64,000 nt of DNA from Cupriavidus pauculus (GTDB lineage Bacteria > Pseudomonadota > Gammaproteobacteria > Burkholderiales > Burkholderiaceae): positions 124,001 through 188,000 of the forward strand of contig NZ_BPUO01000001.1 in the NCBI RefSeq assembly GCF_022179805.1. The letters run 5' to 3'. Every line of letters begins with the position of its first letter. Positions within the stretch are counted from its first letter, which is position 1. This document shows, in pieces, positions 11,535 to 19,794 of the stretch. The notes beneath the pieces were generated by a model. It did not search any database. It had not been told where the DNA came from and saw only the letters and a program-made list of their open reading frames with translations. A program made the position numbers and the translations under genes.

Positions 11535-11631
11535 TACCGCCAGGTGCCGCGCGCCCTACCCTGCGGCGCGCGGCCGAAGCGCCCCCAATGGCCCTATCCG
11601 GGCCGGCCGGACGGCCTGCAAAGGATTCCCC

Positions 11632-12528
11632 ATGTCTCTCTTTTCCCTGCTCGGCGCCCTGGAGATCGGCCTGATCTTCAGCCTTGTGGCGCTCGGGGTG
11701 CTGATCTCGTTCCGCATCCTCAACTTTCCCGATCTGACCGTCGACGGCAGCTTTCCGCTCGGCGGCGCCGTGGCGGCCACGCTGATCTCCGCCGGCCATG
11801 ACCCGTTCCTGGCCACGCTGGTGGCCATTGCCGCCGGTGCCATTGCGGGCTGGATCACGGGCTGGCTCAATGTGCGTCTGAAGATCATGGATCTGCTGGC
11901 CAGTATCCTGATGATGATCGCGCTGTACTCGGTCAACCTGCGCATCATGGGTCGCCCCAACGTGCCGCTGATCACCGAGCCGACGATCTTCTCGATCCTG
12001 CAGCCCGAATGGATGCCTGACTACGTGCTGCGCCCGCTGGTGCTGGTGGTAGTGGTCATCATCGCCAAGGTCGCGCTGGACTGGTTCTTCTCGTCGCAAC
12101 TGGGTCTGGCGATGCGGGCAACCGGCGCCAATCCGCGCATGGCGCGCGCCCAGGGCGTGCCCACGGGGCGTGCCACGCTGGCCGGCATGGCACTGTCGAA
12201 CGCCCTGGTGGCGTTGGCGGGTGCCCTGTTCGCCCAGACGCAAGGCGGTTCTGACATTTCGATGGGTATTGGCACGATCGTGATCGGCCTGGCCGCCGTG
12301 ATCATCGGCGAGACCATCATCCCGGCGCGACGCCTGGTGTATGTCACGCTGGCCGTGGTGATCGGCGCCATCCTGTACCGCTTCTTCATCGCGCTGGCGC
12401 TGAATTCCGAGTTCATCGGCCTGAAGGCTCAGGATCTGAATTTGGTGACGGCGGCGCTGGTGACGCTGGCGCTGGTGCTTCCGGCCACGCGCAAGAAGCT
12501 GTTCGCCCGCAAGAACGGAGGTGCCTGA
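11632..12528 (+). CDS. ABC importer permease (TrpY-like)
   Basis: This hydrophobic 298-residue protein has about eight to nine membrane segments and belongs to the COG4120 permease family that pairs with COG2984 binding proteins. Family stretches include FPDLTVDGSFPLGGAVAATLI near residue 33 and AMRATGANPRMARAQGV (about residues 160-176), the likely coupling helix to the ATPase. It begins 97 bases after the binding-protein gene and stops one base before the ATPase start. Confidence 0.88.
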   Translation: MSLFSLLGALEIGLIFSLVALGVLISFRILNFPDLTVDGSFPLGGAVAATLISAGHDPFLATLVAIAAGAIAGWITGWLNVRLKIMDLLASILMMIALYSVNLRIMGRPNVPLITEPTIFSILQPEWMPDYVLRPLVLVVVVIIAKVALDWFFSSQLGLAMRATGANPRMARAQGVPTGRATLAGMALSNALVALAGALFAQTQGGSDISMGIGTIVIGLAAVIIGETIIPARRLVYVTLAVVIGAILYRFFIALALNSEFIGLKAQDLNLVTAALVTLALVLPATRKKLFARKNGGA

Positions 12529-12529
12529 G

Positions 12530-13324
12530 ATGCTGCGCGCTGAAAACCTGAAGCTCACGTTCAATCCGGGTACGCCGATCGAAAACCGCGCGCTGCGCGG
12601 CCTGAGCCTGGAGATTCCCGCCGGCCAGTTCGTGGCCGTGATTGGCTCCAACGGTGCCGGCAAGTCGACCTTCCTGAACGCCGTCAGTGGCGACACGATG
12701 GTCGACACCGGCCGTATCCTGATCGACGACACCGACGTCACGCGCCAGCCCGCCTGGGATCGCGCGCACCTGGTGGCCCGCGTGTTCCAGGACCCGATGG
12801 CCGGTACTTGCGAGGCGCTGACCATCGAAGAGAACATGGCGCTGGCCATGGCACGCGGTTCGCGTCGCGGTTTTCGTCCGGCGCTGAACAAGGGGTCGCG
12901 CGAGCTGTTCCGCGACAAGCTACGCCTGCTGAACCTGGGTCTGGAAAACCGCCTGACCGATCGCATCGGCCTGCTGTCGGGCGGCCAGCGCCAGGCGGTG
13001 AGCCTGCTGATGGCATCGCTGCAACCGTCGCGCATCCTGCTGCTCGACGAGCACACGGCGGCGCTGGACCCCAAGACCGCCGCGTTCGTGCTGGAACTGA
13101 CCGCGCGCATCGTCGAGGAAAGCAAGCTGACGACGATGATGGTCACGCACTCGATGCGCCAGGCGCTGGACTACGGCCAGCGCACCGTGATGCTGCACCA
13201 GGGCCAGGTCGTGCTGGACGTCTCGGGCGACCAGCGCAAAGGGCTCGATGTGCCAGACCTGCTGAAGATGTTCGAGCAGACCCGCCACGAGCAACTCGAC
13301 GACGACGCGCTTCTGCTGAGCTGA
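12530..13324 (+). CDS. ABC importer ATPase (TrpZ-like)
   Basis: The nucleotide-binding subunit of the importer. Walker A GSNGAGKST is near residue 40, the signature LSGGQRQAVSL near residue 148, Walker B ILLLDEHTAALDP near residue 168, and the H-loop VTHSMRQAL near residue 206. The ATG at 12530 is preferred because CGGAGG ends about 9 bases upstream and it follows the permease stop directly; an in-frame GTG at 12521 adds three residues. Downstream are convergent REP-like elements. Confidence 0.92.
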   Translation: MLRAENLKLTFNPGTPIENRALRGLSLEIPAGQFVAVIGSNGAGKSTFLNAVSGDTMVDTGRILIDDTDVTRQPAWDRAHLVARVFQDPMAGTCEALTIEENMALAMARGSRRGFRPALNKGSRELFRDKLRLLNLGLENRLTDRIGLLSGGQRQAVSLLMASLQPSRILLLDEHTAALDPKTAAFVLELTARIVEESKLTTMMVTHSMRQALDYGQRTVMLHQGQVVLDVSGDQRKGLDVPDLLKMFEQTRHEQLDDDALLLS

Positions 13325-13343
13325 GTTACGCCGACGTTGTTCT

Positions 13344-13382
13344 CCCCTCTCCCGCGCGCGGGAGAGGGGCTGGGGGAGAGGG
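13344..13382 (+). repeat. REP-like palindrome, copy A
   Basis: A perfect 26-base palindrome (13344-13369; half-site CCCCTCTCCCGCG) is followed by the arm GGGGGAGAGGG at 13372-13382. With copy B it forms an inverted pair between two convergent genes, the classical REP/BIME location. Confidence 0.85.
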
Positions 13383-13424
13383 TCAGCGGTTCAAACTGCG
13401 ACCTGTCGCGGATTGATACCCCCG

Positions 13425-13462
13425 CCCTCTCCCTAACCCTCTCCCGCCACGCGGGAGAGGGG
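13425..13462 (-). repeat. REP-like palindrome, copy B (inverted)
   Basis: The arm CCCTCTCCC (13425-13433) is followed by CCCTCTCCCGC (13437-13447), loop CAC and GCGGGAGAGGG (13451-13461). This is copy A in inverted orientation. The two arms facing each other could pair into a larger structure that acts as a terminator or mRNA stabiliser between the convergent genes. Confidence 0.85.
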
Positions 13463-13478
13463 ACAAGTCTTCGGTGCT

Positions 13479-13745
13479 TTAAACCGTCCCAGCCTTATCC
13501 AGCCACTTCCCCAACTGTTCCGCCACCGCCGAGCTCGAAAACGAGCAGCTATCCTGCGCGAACACGGCGGACATCTCCATGCGGCGTAGCAGTTCCTCCA
13601 TCGCCTGACCAAATACCGGCGGCAAGGTCAGCGAGACCGACGACGCGCGCCAGCGCGCGATCAACTCGCCAGCGGGCAACGTGCCTGCCAGATGTGCATC
13701 CAATGCCTGGCGCATGACCGCCAGCGTCTCTTGATTGGCGCTCAT
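13479..13745 (-). CDS. Small conserved protein downstream of lutB
   Basis: Not recognised as a named family. This 88-residue soluble protein has no signal peptide or metal motif; it is helix-rich with SVSLTLPPVFGQAMEELLRRME in the middle. Its ATG overlaps the lutB stop by four bases (ATGA), so it is translationally coupled to lutB and probably serves or modulates the lactate dehydrogenase complex. It occupies the place where lutC is often found, but it lacks a LUD domain and is far too short to be LutC. Confidence 0.75.
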   Translation of the reverse strand: MSANQETLAVMRQALDAHLAGTLPAGELIARWRASSVSLTLPPVFGQAMEELLRRMEMSAVFAQDSCSFSSSAVAEQLGKWLDKAGTV

Positions 13746-15154
13746 GTACGCGCCCTCCTTTCCTTGTAAAGCTCGCGGAACGTGCGGCCGCTCGGGGCCG
13801 GCATGTCGCGTGTTTCAGTCCAGCCCTTGCCTGCCATCGGCAGGCTGGCAATCAGCTTGCTGCGGCCACCCATGCGCGACAGGATACGCGCCCCAACGCG
13901 CGTGACAAAGGCATAAAGGTCCGGCCGCCGCGCTACATAGCCCCACACCTGCAAGGCCATGCGTTCCTGCCACGGCCGCAGATGGCGCTCCATCTGCTTC
14001 TCGCGCAACTTGCGCAACAGGTCCGACAGCGGAATCGATGCCGGGCATACCCGATTGCACTCGCCGCACAGCGTGGCAGCCTGCGGCAGGTCCACCGCAT
14101 TGGCCAGGCCCACATAGCTCGGCGTCAGCACGCTGCCCATCGGGCCGGGATACACCCAGCCGTAGGCGTGGCCGCCGATCTTCTGGTACACGGGACAGTG
14201 GTTCATGCACGCGCCGCAACGGATGCAGCGCAGCATCTCCTGGAATTCACCGCCAATCAGCCCGCTGCGCCCGCCATCGACCAGCACGAAATACATGTGC
14301 TCGGGGCCATCGCGCTCGCCTTCCGCACGGGGCCCGGTCAGGATCGAAAAGTAGTTCGAGATCGCCTGGCCGGTGGCCGAGCGCGGCAGCAGCCGCATCA
14401 CCGTGGCCAGGTCTTCCAGCGTGGGCAGTACCTTCTCGATGCCGGTCACGGCCACGTGCACGCGCGGCATGATCGTGCACATGCCTTCGTTGCCTTCGTT
14501 GGTCACCACGGCCACCGAACCGGTTTCCGCGATGATGAAGTTGCCGCCGGTCACGCCCATGTCCGCGGACAGGAATTCGGGCCGCAGCACCTCGCGCGCC
14601 TCGCGCGTCATCTCGGGGATGTCGGTCAGGCGCGGCTTGTTGTGGACCTTGGCGAACAGGTCGGCAATCTCGTCCTTGTCCTTGTGGATCACCGGCGCAA
14701 TGATGTGCGACGGCGGTTCGGCATCGTTGATCTGCAGGATGTATTCGCCCAGGTCGGTCTCGATGCTCTGCACGCCCATCTCGCCCAGCACCTGGTTCAG
14801 CCGCATCTCCTCGGTCACCATCGACTTGCTCTTGATGACCTTCTTCACGCCATGCTTCTGCGCGATCTCGGCCACCAGCCGCGCCGCATCGGCGGTGGAT
14901 TCGGCGAACAACACCGTGGCACCGCGCCGGGTGGCGTTTTCCTCGAACGTGGCCAGCCAGACGTCGAGGTTTTCCAGCGCGCGGTTGCGGCGCTCCTTCA
15001 GCGCGGCGCGCGTGGCGTCGAAGTCGATATCGCGGATAGCGTCTGCACGCGCCGTCACGAACTTGGTCGACAGTTTCTTGAGGTTCTGCTGCAGGCGCTG
15101 GTCGGCCAGCTTCTGCCCGGCGCGCGCCTTGAATTCCATGCTGTGCACTTGCAT
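13742..15154 (-). CDS. lutB: L-lactate utilisation iron-sulfur protein LutB
   Basis: LutB (YkgF/LldF family) is a subunit of the flavin-independent LutABC-type lactate oxidation complex that converts L-lactate to pyruvate. The N-terminal two-thirds is a LUD domain (ITG-type core GGNFIIAETGSVAVVTNEGN, about residues 220-240). Two cysteine clusters follow, CIRCGACMNHCP near residue 312 and CGECNRVCP near residue 362, for 4Fe-4S centres. GGAGAG precedes the ATG by about ten bases. It is 30 bases downstream of lutA and overlaps the next small gene. Confidence 0.92.
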   Translation of the reverse strand: MQVHSMEFKARAGQKLADQRLQQNLKKLSTKFVTARADAIRDIDFDATRAALKERRNRALENLDVWLATFEENATRRGATVLFAESTADAARLVAEIAQKHGVKKVIKSKSMVTEEMRLNQVLGEMGVQSIETDLGEYILQINDAEPPSHIIAPVIHKDKDEIADLFAKVHNKPRLTDIPEMTREAREVLRPEFLSADMGVTGGNFIIAETGSVAVVTNEGNEGMCTIMPRVHVAVTGIEKVLPTLEDLATVMRLLPRSATGQAISNYFSILTGPRAEGERDGPEHMYFVLVDGGRSGLIGGEFQEMLRCIRCGACMNHCPVYQKIGGHAYGWVYPGPMGSVLTPSYVGLANAVDLPQAATLCGECNRVCPASIPLSDLLRKLREKQMERHLRPWQERMALQVWGYVARRPDLYAFVTRVGARILSRMGGRSKLIASLPMAGKGWTETRDMPAPSGRTFRELYKERRART

Positions 15155-15184
15155 CGTGGGGGCTCTCCAGTTGTGCGCGCCGCG

Positions 15185-15910
15185 TTATGCGTCGCCGGCC
15201 AGCACCTGCGCGATATGCAGCACGCGCGTGCGGGAATCGCCGGAACGTCGCAGCCGGCCTTCGATATTGAGCATGCAGCCCAGGTCGCCAAGCACCACGG
15301 CATCGGCGCCACTGGCCTGGATGTTGGCGCATTTCTCGTCGACGATCGCGGTGGAGATGTTGCCGTACTTGACCGAGAACGTGCCGCCAAACCCGCAGCA
15401 GGCCTCGCAATCCTTCATTTCAGTCAGTCGCACGTTTGGCAGCCGGCCCAGCAGCGCGCGGGGCTGCTGCTTGACGCCCAGCTCACGCAGGCCCGAGCAG
15501 GAATCGTGATAGGTCACATGGCCGGCAAAGCTGGAATCGAGCTTGTCGATCCTGGCCACGTTCACCAGGAAATCGGTCAGTTCGAACACGCGTTCGCGCA
15601 GGCGCTCGTAGCGGCCATTCAGTTCGGGATCGTCGCGCAGGAGGTCGTGGTAGTGGTGCCGGATCATGCCGCCGCACGATCCCGAGGGTACGACCACGTA
15701 GTCGAACATCTCGAATTCACGCAGGAATTTCTCGGCCAGGTCGCGCGACACCGCCCGCTCGCCAGAGTTGTACGCGGGCTGTCCGCAGCAGGTCTGGGCC
15801 TCGGGCACCATCACCTCGTAGCCGGCCGACTCCAGCAGCTTCAGCACAGAGAACCCGATTTCGGGACGCATGAGATCCACCAGACAGGTGGCGAACAGTC
15901 CGATTCGCAT
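15185..15910 (-). CDS. lutA: L-lactate utilisation protein LutA
   Basis: LutA (YkgE/LldE) is the cysteine-rich CCG-domain subunit of the lactate oxidation complex. Two CCG repeats are visible: TCCGQPAYNSG near residue 40 with SGSCGGM near residue 76, and HDSCSGLRELG near residue 133 with CCGFGGTFSVK near residue 171. The ATG at 15910 (MRIGLFATCLVD) is the family start; the longer reading frame upstream to 15988 is not supported. It leads the lutAB operon, divergent from the IclR gene. Confidence 0.93.
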   Translation of the reverse strand: MRIGLFATCLVDLMRPEIGFSVLKLLESAGYEVMVPEAQTCCGQPAYNSGERAVSRDLAEKFLREFEMFDYVVVPSGSCGGMIRHHYHDLLRDDPELNGRYERLRERVFELTDFLVNVARIDKLDSSFAGHVTYHDSCSGLRELGVKQQPRALLGRLPNVRLTEMKDCEACCGFGGTFSVKYGNISTAIVDEKCANIQASGADAVVLGDLGCMLNIEGRLRRSGDSRTRVLHIAQVLAGDA

Positions 15911-16052
15911 GACTTCCCTTGTTTTCCAGACCCTGAGAGCCGCAATTATGCCCCTTCGCCTTGCCGCTGCGGGCATTCGGCGCCGCAATCCTGCTCAGCA
16001 CGCGCCCCAAAGTGGCTCATGCCGAACGCCGCGGCCCCGCTCATGATCTGAA

Positions 16053-16093
16053 TGAAATCTCGGAAATCACGTTTCACCCGTTGAAATTTTCAC
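16053..16093. promoter_or_regulatory. TTTCA/TGAAA half-site cluster in the lutA-iclR divergent region
   Basis: TGAAA (16053-16057), TTTCA (16072-16076), TGAAA (16082-16086) and TTTCA (16088-16092) form overlapping inverted repeats, including TTTCA-CCCGT-TGAAA and TGAAA-T-TTTCA. This fits a multi-site operator for the IclR-type regulator encoded beside it. Binding is inferred; the symmetry is direct. Confidence 0.55.
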
Positions 16094-16148
16094 AATGCGA
16101 GATAGAATCAGGCAAACGCTTAATTTGCCGCAAGGCAACATTTCTCAT

Positions 16149-16934
16149 ATGGCAGAAGCAGACAAGTCACCCGGCAAGACCTCGATCCAGGTGATCGAGC
16201 GCATGATGACGCTGCTGGACGCGCTGGCCCAGCATGCGGATCCCGTCAGCCTGAAGGAACTGTCGCTGGCCACCGGCCTGCACCCTTCCACGGCGCACCG
16301 CATCCTGAACGACATGGTGGCCTGCCGCTTCGTCGACCGGTCCGACCCCGGCAGCTACCGGCTGGGCATGCGCCTGCTGGAATTGGGCAACCTCGTGAAG
16401 GCTCGCCTGTCGGTGCGTGACGCGGCGCTGGCGCCCATGCGCGCACTGCACCGGGTGACCGGACAGACCGTGAACCTCTCGGTCCGTCAGGGCGACGAGA
16501 TCGTGTACATCGAGCGCGCCTATAGCGAACGCTCGGGCATGCAGGTGGTGCGCGCCATTGGCGGCCGTGCCCCGCTGCACCTGACCTCGGTCGGCAAGCT
16601 GTTCCTGGCCGCCGACGAAGCCACGCGCGTGCGCACCTATGCCACGCGCACCGGACTGGCCGGTCATACGCGTACGTCGATCACCGATCTGGCCAAGCTC
16701 GAACGCGAGCTGAGCTGGGTGCGTTCGAACGGCTATGCGCGCGACAACGAAGAGCTCGAACTGGGCGTGCGCTGCATTGCCGCCGGCATCTACGACGATT
16801 CGCGCCGGCTCGTGGCCGGGCTGTCGCTGTCGGCCCCCGCCGACCGCCTGCAGGATAGCTGGCTGCAGAACCTCAAGGACACCGCGCTGCAGATCTCGCG
16901 CGGCATGGGCTACGTGGCCGAACCCACGGCCTGA
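16149..16934 (+). CDS. IclR-family transcriptional regulator
   Basis: An N-terminal winged helix (VIERMMTLLDALAQHADPVSLKELSLATGLHPSTAHRIL region, residues about 14-52) is followed by the IclR effector domain with TGQTVNLSVRQGDEIVYIER and ELELGVRCIAAGIYDD. It is divergent from lutA, so control of lactate oxidation by this regulator is likely. The ATG at 16149 gives 261 residues; the in-frame codon at 16095 would start inside the operator region. A bidirectional terminator follows. Confidence 0.9.
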   Translation: MAEADKSPGKTSIQVIERMMTLLDALAQHADPVSLKELSLATGLHPSTAHRILNDMVACRFVDRSDPGSYRLGMRLLELGNLVKARLSVRDAALAPMRALHRVTGQTVNLSVRQGDEIVYIERAYSERSGMQVVRAIGGRAPLHLTSVGKLFLAADEATRVRTYATRTGLAGHTRTSITDLAKLERELSWVRSNGYARDNEELELGVRCIAAGIYDDSRRLVAGLSLSAPADRLQDSWLQNLKDTALQISRGMGYVAEPTA

Positions 16935-16971
16935 TTTCCCGCCGGATTGCCGGCCAGCAGCCACAAAAAAG

Positions 16972-17006
16972 AACGCGCCGGGGGCGAAAGCCCCACGGCG
17001 CGTTTT
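16972..17006. terminator. Bidirectional terminator between iclR and pbpG
   Basis: The stem starting AACGCGCCG pairs with CGGCGCGTT across a GAAA tetraloop (16986-16989) with one bulged base. It is followed by TTTT on the plus strand and by an A run (T run on the minus strand) upstream, serving both convergent genes. Confidence 0.85.
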
Positions 17007-17026
17007 CCATGCGCGACGGCTACAGC

Positions 17027-18208
17027 TCAGGTGCCGTGCGACTGCTGCGATACCAGGACCGCCGCAGGGGACCTAGGACCCTGCGTAAGATTGGGCGTCG
17101 AAGGAAAAGGGCGCGGCTGGCCCCCTGCCGACGGTGGTTGATGCTCAAGCCAGGTACGGACGCGCGTGGCATCGGCAAAGCGCGACAGCTTGCCCACCGA
17201 ATCCAGGAACACCATCACCACGTTGCGATCGTTCACGCGTGTCTGCATGACCAGGCACTGGCCGGCCTCGGAGATATAACCGGTCTTCTGCAGGCCGATA
17301 TCCCAGCTGCCGCCGCGCACCAGGCGATTGGTGCTGACGTAGTGCATCGTGCGGCCCGAAACGCTGACCTCATGCTCAGTCTGGGTCGAGAACTCGCGAA
17401 TGGTCGGGTTGCGGTAGGCCGCATTGACCAGGCGGGCCAGATCCATGGCGCTCGACACATTGCTGCTCGACAGACCGCTCGAATCGACGAAATGGCTGTC
17501 GTTCATGCCCAGCTCGCGCGCCTTCTTGTTCATCGCGCCGACAAACGCCGGCAGGCCACCCGGGTAGCTGCGGCCCAGCACCGACGCGGCACGGTTTTCC
17601 GACGACATCAGCGCCAGCAACAGCATCTCGTGGCGCGTCAGCGTGGTGCCGAAGCGCAGGCGCGAGCTGCTGTGCTTCTCGGTGTCGCGATCGTCCTCGC
17701 TCACCGTCAGCATTTCGTCCATCGGCAGGCGCGAGTCCATCACCACCAGCGCGGTCATCAGCTTGGTGATCGATGCAATCGGCAGCACCGCAGTCGGATT
17801 CTTCTGGAACAGCACCTCGTTGGTGTTCTGGTCCAGCACCAACGCCACCGACGATCGCAGCGACAGCGCGTCTTCGGTGTCACGCAGGCCCATCGCTTCA
17901 CCGAGTGACGGCTTGGCTGGCACGAAGGCCGCGCGCACCGGTGCGGCACGGCTGGCCACCACGGTACGTTTGCCGCCCTTGACGACGATCACCTTGCGTG
18001 GTGACGCCGCCTGCGCGGAAGCGACCTTTTTAGAGGATTTGGATACTTTTTCGGTCTTTTTAGCCGAAGATTTCGTCGCAGTCGACTTCGTCGCTGCGTA
18101 CGTTGCCGGGGCGGCCATCAGGGCCACGGACATGAGTGCCGTGGTGGCGATGGCGGTCAGGCGGGTAAGGCCAAAGAGTCGGGACATGAAGGAATCGGTC
18201 CGGAACAT
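17027..18208 (-). CDS. pbpG: D-alanyl-D-alanine endopeptidase (PBP7/8 family)
   Basis: This low-molecular-mass penicillin-binding protein cleaves DD-crosslinks in periplasmic peptidoglycan. A Sec signal peptide covers residues 1-38, followed by a Lys/Ser/Ala-rich linker (about 39-65). The serine peptidase S11 motifs are present: S146-x-x-K149 (SITK), S203-E-N, and K308-T-G. The C-terminal tail (after about residue 360) is Pro/Ser-rich and not part of the fold. The first ATG is used; an ATG seven codons later (18187) is equally possible because neither has a clear ribosome-binding site. Confidence 0.92.
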   Translation of the reverse strand: MFRTDSFMSRLFGLTRLTAIATTALMSVALMAAPATYAATKSTATKSSAKKTEKVSKSSKKVASAQAASPRKVIVVKGGKRTVVASRAAPVRAAFVPAKPSLGEAMGLRDTEDALSLRSSVALVLDQNTNEVLFQKNPTAVLPIASITKLMTALVVMDSRLPMDEMLTVSEDDRDTEKHSSSRLRFGTTLTRHEMLLLALMSSENRAASVLGRSYPGGLPAFVGAMNKKARELGMNDSHFVDSSGLSSSNVSSAMDLARLVNAAYRNPTIREFSTQTEHEVSVSGRTMHYVSTNRLVRGGSWDIGLQKTGYISEAGQCLVMQTRVNDRNVVMVFLDSVGKLSRFADATRVRTWLEHQPPSAGGQPRPFPSTPNLTQGPRSPAAVLVSQQSHGT

Positions 18209-18504
18209 GATCTGTTCAGCGCGGATACGGAATTGCGCTAGTGTAGGAAATTAAGAAATTCTTAGCAAGATTAATGACTTACAGCCGCTCTTTAAAGTTT
18301 GATTCGCAAACATTTCCACATTGCGAAAAAAGAGAGCCATGAACCACTTCACTGCCAACGCAAATACAACAGTTTTTTGCCCGTCGAGACGCCGGGATCA
18401 CGCAGGCCGTCGTCGCACGCGGGCGGGGCCGTTCAGCTTCACGGCGCGCCCAATGTTGTCGATAACGGTCTGCATGGCGGAATCCTGATATCTCTCAGGG
18501 CAAG

Positions 18505-19230
18505 TCAGGAGAGGAAACGCATGAACCCGCTTACCGGTTCACGTTCGGTCGTCAACTGGTTAGCGGTTGCACGTTCGTCCGCGTAGCCCAGCGACATGCC
18601 GCACACCACCATTTCCTCCTCGGTCAGCAGCAAGTGCTGCTTGATGATCGCGTGAAACTGCGTGAATGCCGCCTGCGGGCACGTGTCGAGTCCGCGCGCG
18701 CGGGCCGCCACCATGATGCTCTGCAGGAACATTCCATAGTCGAGCCAACTGCCCTGCTCCATGATCCGGTCGATCGTGAAGATCAGGCCCACGGGCGCAT
18801 CGAAGAAGCGGAAGTTGCGGGCGTGCTGTTCATGCATGCGCGCCTTGTCCTCGCGCCGGATCTCCAGCAGGCTGTACAGGTCCCACCCCACCTTGCGGCG
18901 GCGCGACAGATACGGATCGACCCATTCGCGCGGGTAGTACGGATACTCCTCGCGGTACTTCGCGTCGCGTTCGGGGTCGTCGTAGGCGGTCAGCACATCG
19001 GCGCAGAACCGCGCCTTGGCATCGCCCGACAGCACGTACACCTTCCACGGCTGTGTATTCGTGCCCGACGGCGCGCGGCTGGCCACGGCCAGGATGTCTT
19101 CGATGGTCTCGCGCGGTACTGGCGTATCCAGGAAGGCGCGGACCGAACGGCGTGTCGTGATGGCGCGATCCACAATCGCGGCGTCATCTGCAGTCGACAT
19201 GCTCTGCGGTCTCCTCATTGCTTGGTTCAT
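18505..19230 (-). CDS. Nitroreductase-family flavoprotein
   Basis: An FMN-dependent NAD(P)H oxidoreductase fold. Characteristic stretches are ITTRRSVRAFLDTPVP (about residues 24-39, FMN phosphate contacts), SRAPSGTNTQPWKVYVL near residue 51, and the C-terminal CGMSLGYADE. The substrate is unknown. The ATG at 19230 overlaps the stop of the thioesterase gene (ATGA), suggesting coupling; an alternative ATG at 19200 has AGGAG upstream and may be the main start. It is the third gene of a minus-strand group led by the deacetylase. Confidence 0.87.
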   Translation of the reverse strand: MNQAMRRPQSMSTADDAAIVDRAITTRRSVRAFLDTPVPRETIEDILAVASRAPSGTNTQPWKVYVLSGDAKARFCADVLTAYDDPERDAKYREEYPYYPREWVDPYLSRRRKVGWDLYSLLEIRREDKARMHEQHARNFRFFDAPVGLIFTIDRIMEQGSWLDYGMFLQSIMVAARARGLDTCPQAAFTQFHAIIKQHLLLTEEEMVVCGMSLGYADERATANQLTTEREPVSGFMRFLS

Positions 19231-19670
19231 GCGGGCTGGCCAACGACCAGCGCCTGCAAAGCCTGGCGCAGCGCCGGCGGCAATGCCACCGGCCTGCGCG
19301 TTTCGCGGTCCACGTACACGTGAACAAAATGTCCCTGCGCCGCCGCCACGTCATCGTCGTTGCGGAACAGCCCTACTTCGTAGCGCACGCTCGAATTGCC
19401 CAGCCGTGCCACGCGCAAACCTGCCACCACCGTGTCCGGGAAGCTCAGCGACGAGAAATAGTTGCACTGCGTCTCGATGACCAGCCCGATCGTCTCGCCG
19501 GCCTCGATGTCGAGCACGCCTTCGCGAATCAGGTACGCGTTCACGACGGTATCAAAGTAACTGTAGTAGACAACGTTGTTCACGTGGCCATACACATCGT
19601 TATCCATCCAACGCGTGGTGATGGGCTGGAGGTGCGCGTACGCACGTCGGCGGTCGGGTTCTGGCTTCAT
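19227..19670 (-). CDS. Acyl-CoA thioesterase (hotdog, 4HBT/YbgC type)
   Basis: A single hotdog domain of 147 residues. The catalytic stretch TRWMDNDVYGHVNNVVYYSYFDT (residues about 19-41) carries the Asp and the HVNN motif of the 4-hydroxybenzoyl-CoA thioesterase family. It hydrolyses an acyl-CoA of unknown chain type in the cytoplasm. It lies between the deacetylase and the nitroreductase and overlaps the latter by four bases. Confidence 0.88.
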   Translation of the reverse strand: MKPEPDRRRAYAHLQPITTRWMDNDVYGHVNNVVYYSYFDTVVNAYLIREGVLDIEAGETIGLVIETQCNYFSSLSFPDTVVAGLRVARLGNSSVRYEVGLFRNDDDVAAAQGHFVHVYVDRETRRPVALPPALRQALQALVVGQPA

Positions 19671-19794
19671 CGGGAACGGTTAGGGACGACTTCGGTTGAT
19701 CGCAACGCCAGCGCTGCCGCAGCCACACGGGAGGTCCGTATGAGCGCACGACGCACCACAAGGTTCCAAATTTTTTGCGATGTGTGAAACGCCA

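Noticed and set aside
13982..16051. 689-residue plus-strand frame over lutA/lutB
   Set aside because: lutB and lutA on the opposite strand are fully supported by cysteine motifs and spacing, so this is an antisense shadow.
18209..18504. Possible small gene between the pbpG and nitroreductase genes
   Set aside because: The only frame (from 18299) runs into the 3' end of the nitroreductase gene in the opposite direction, has no ribosome-binding site and no recognisable protein features.
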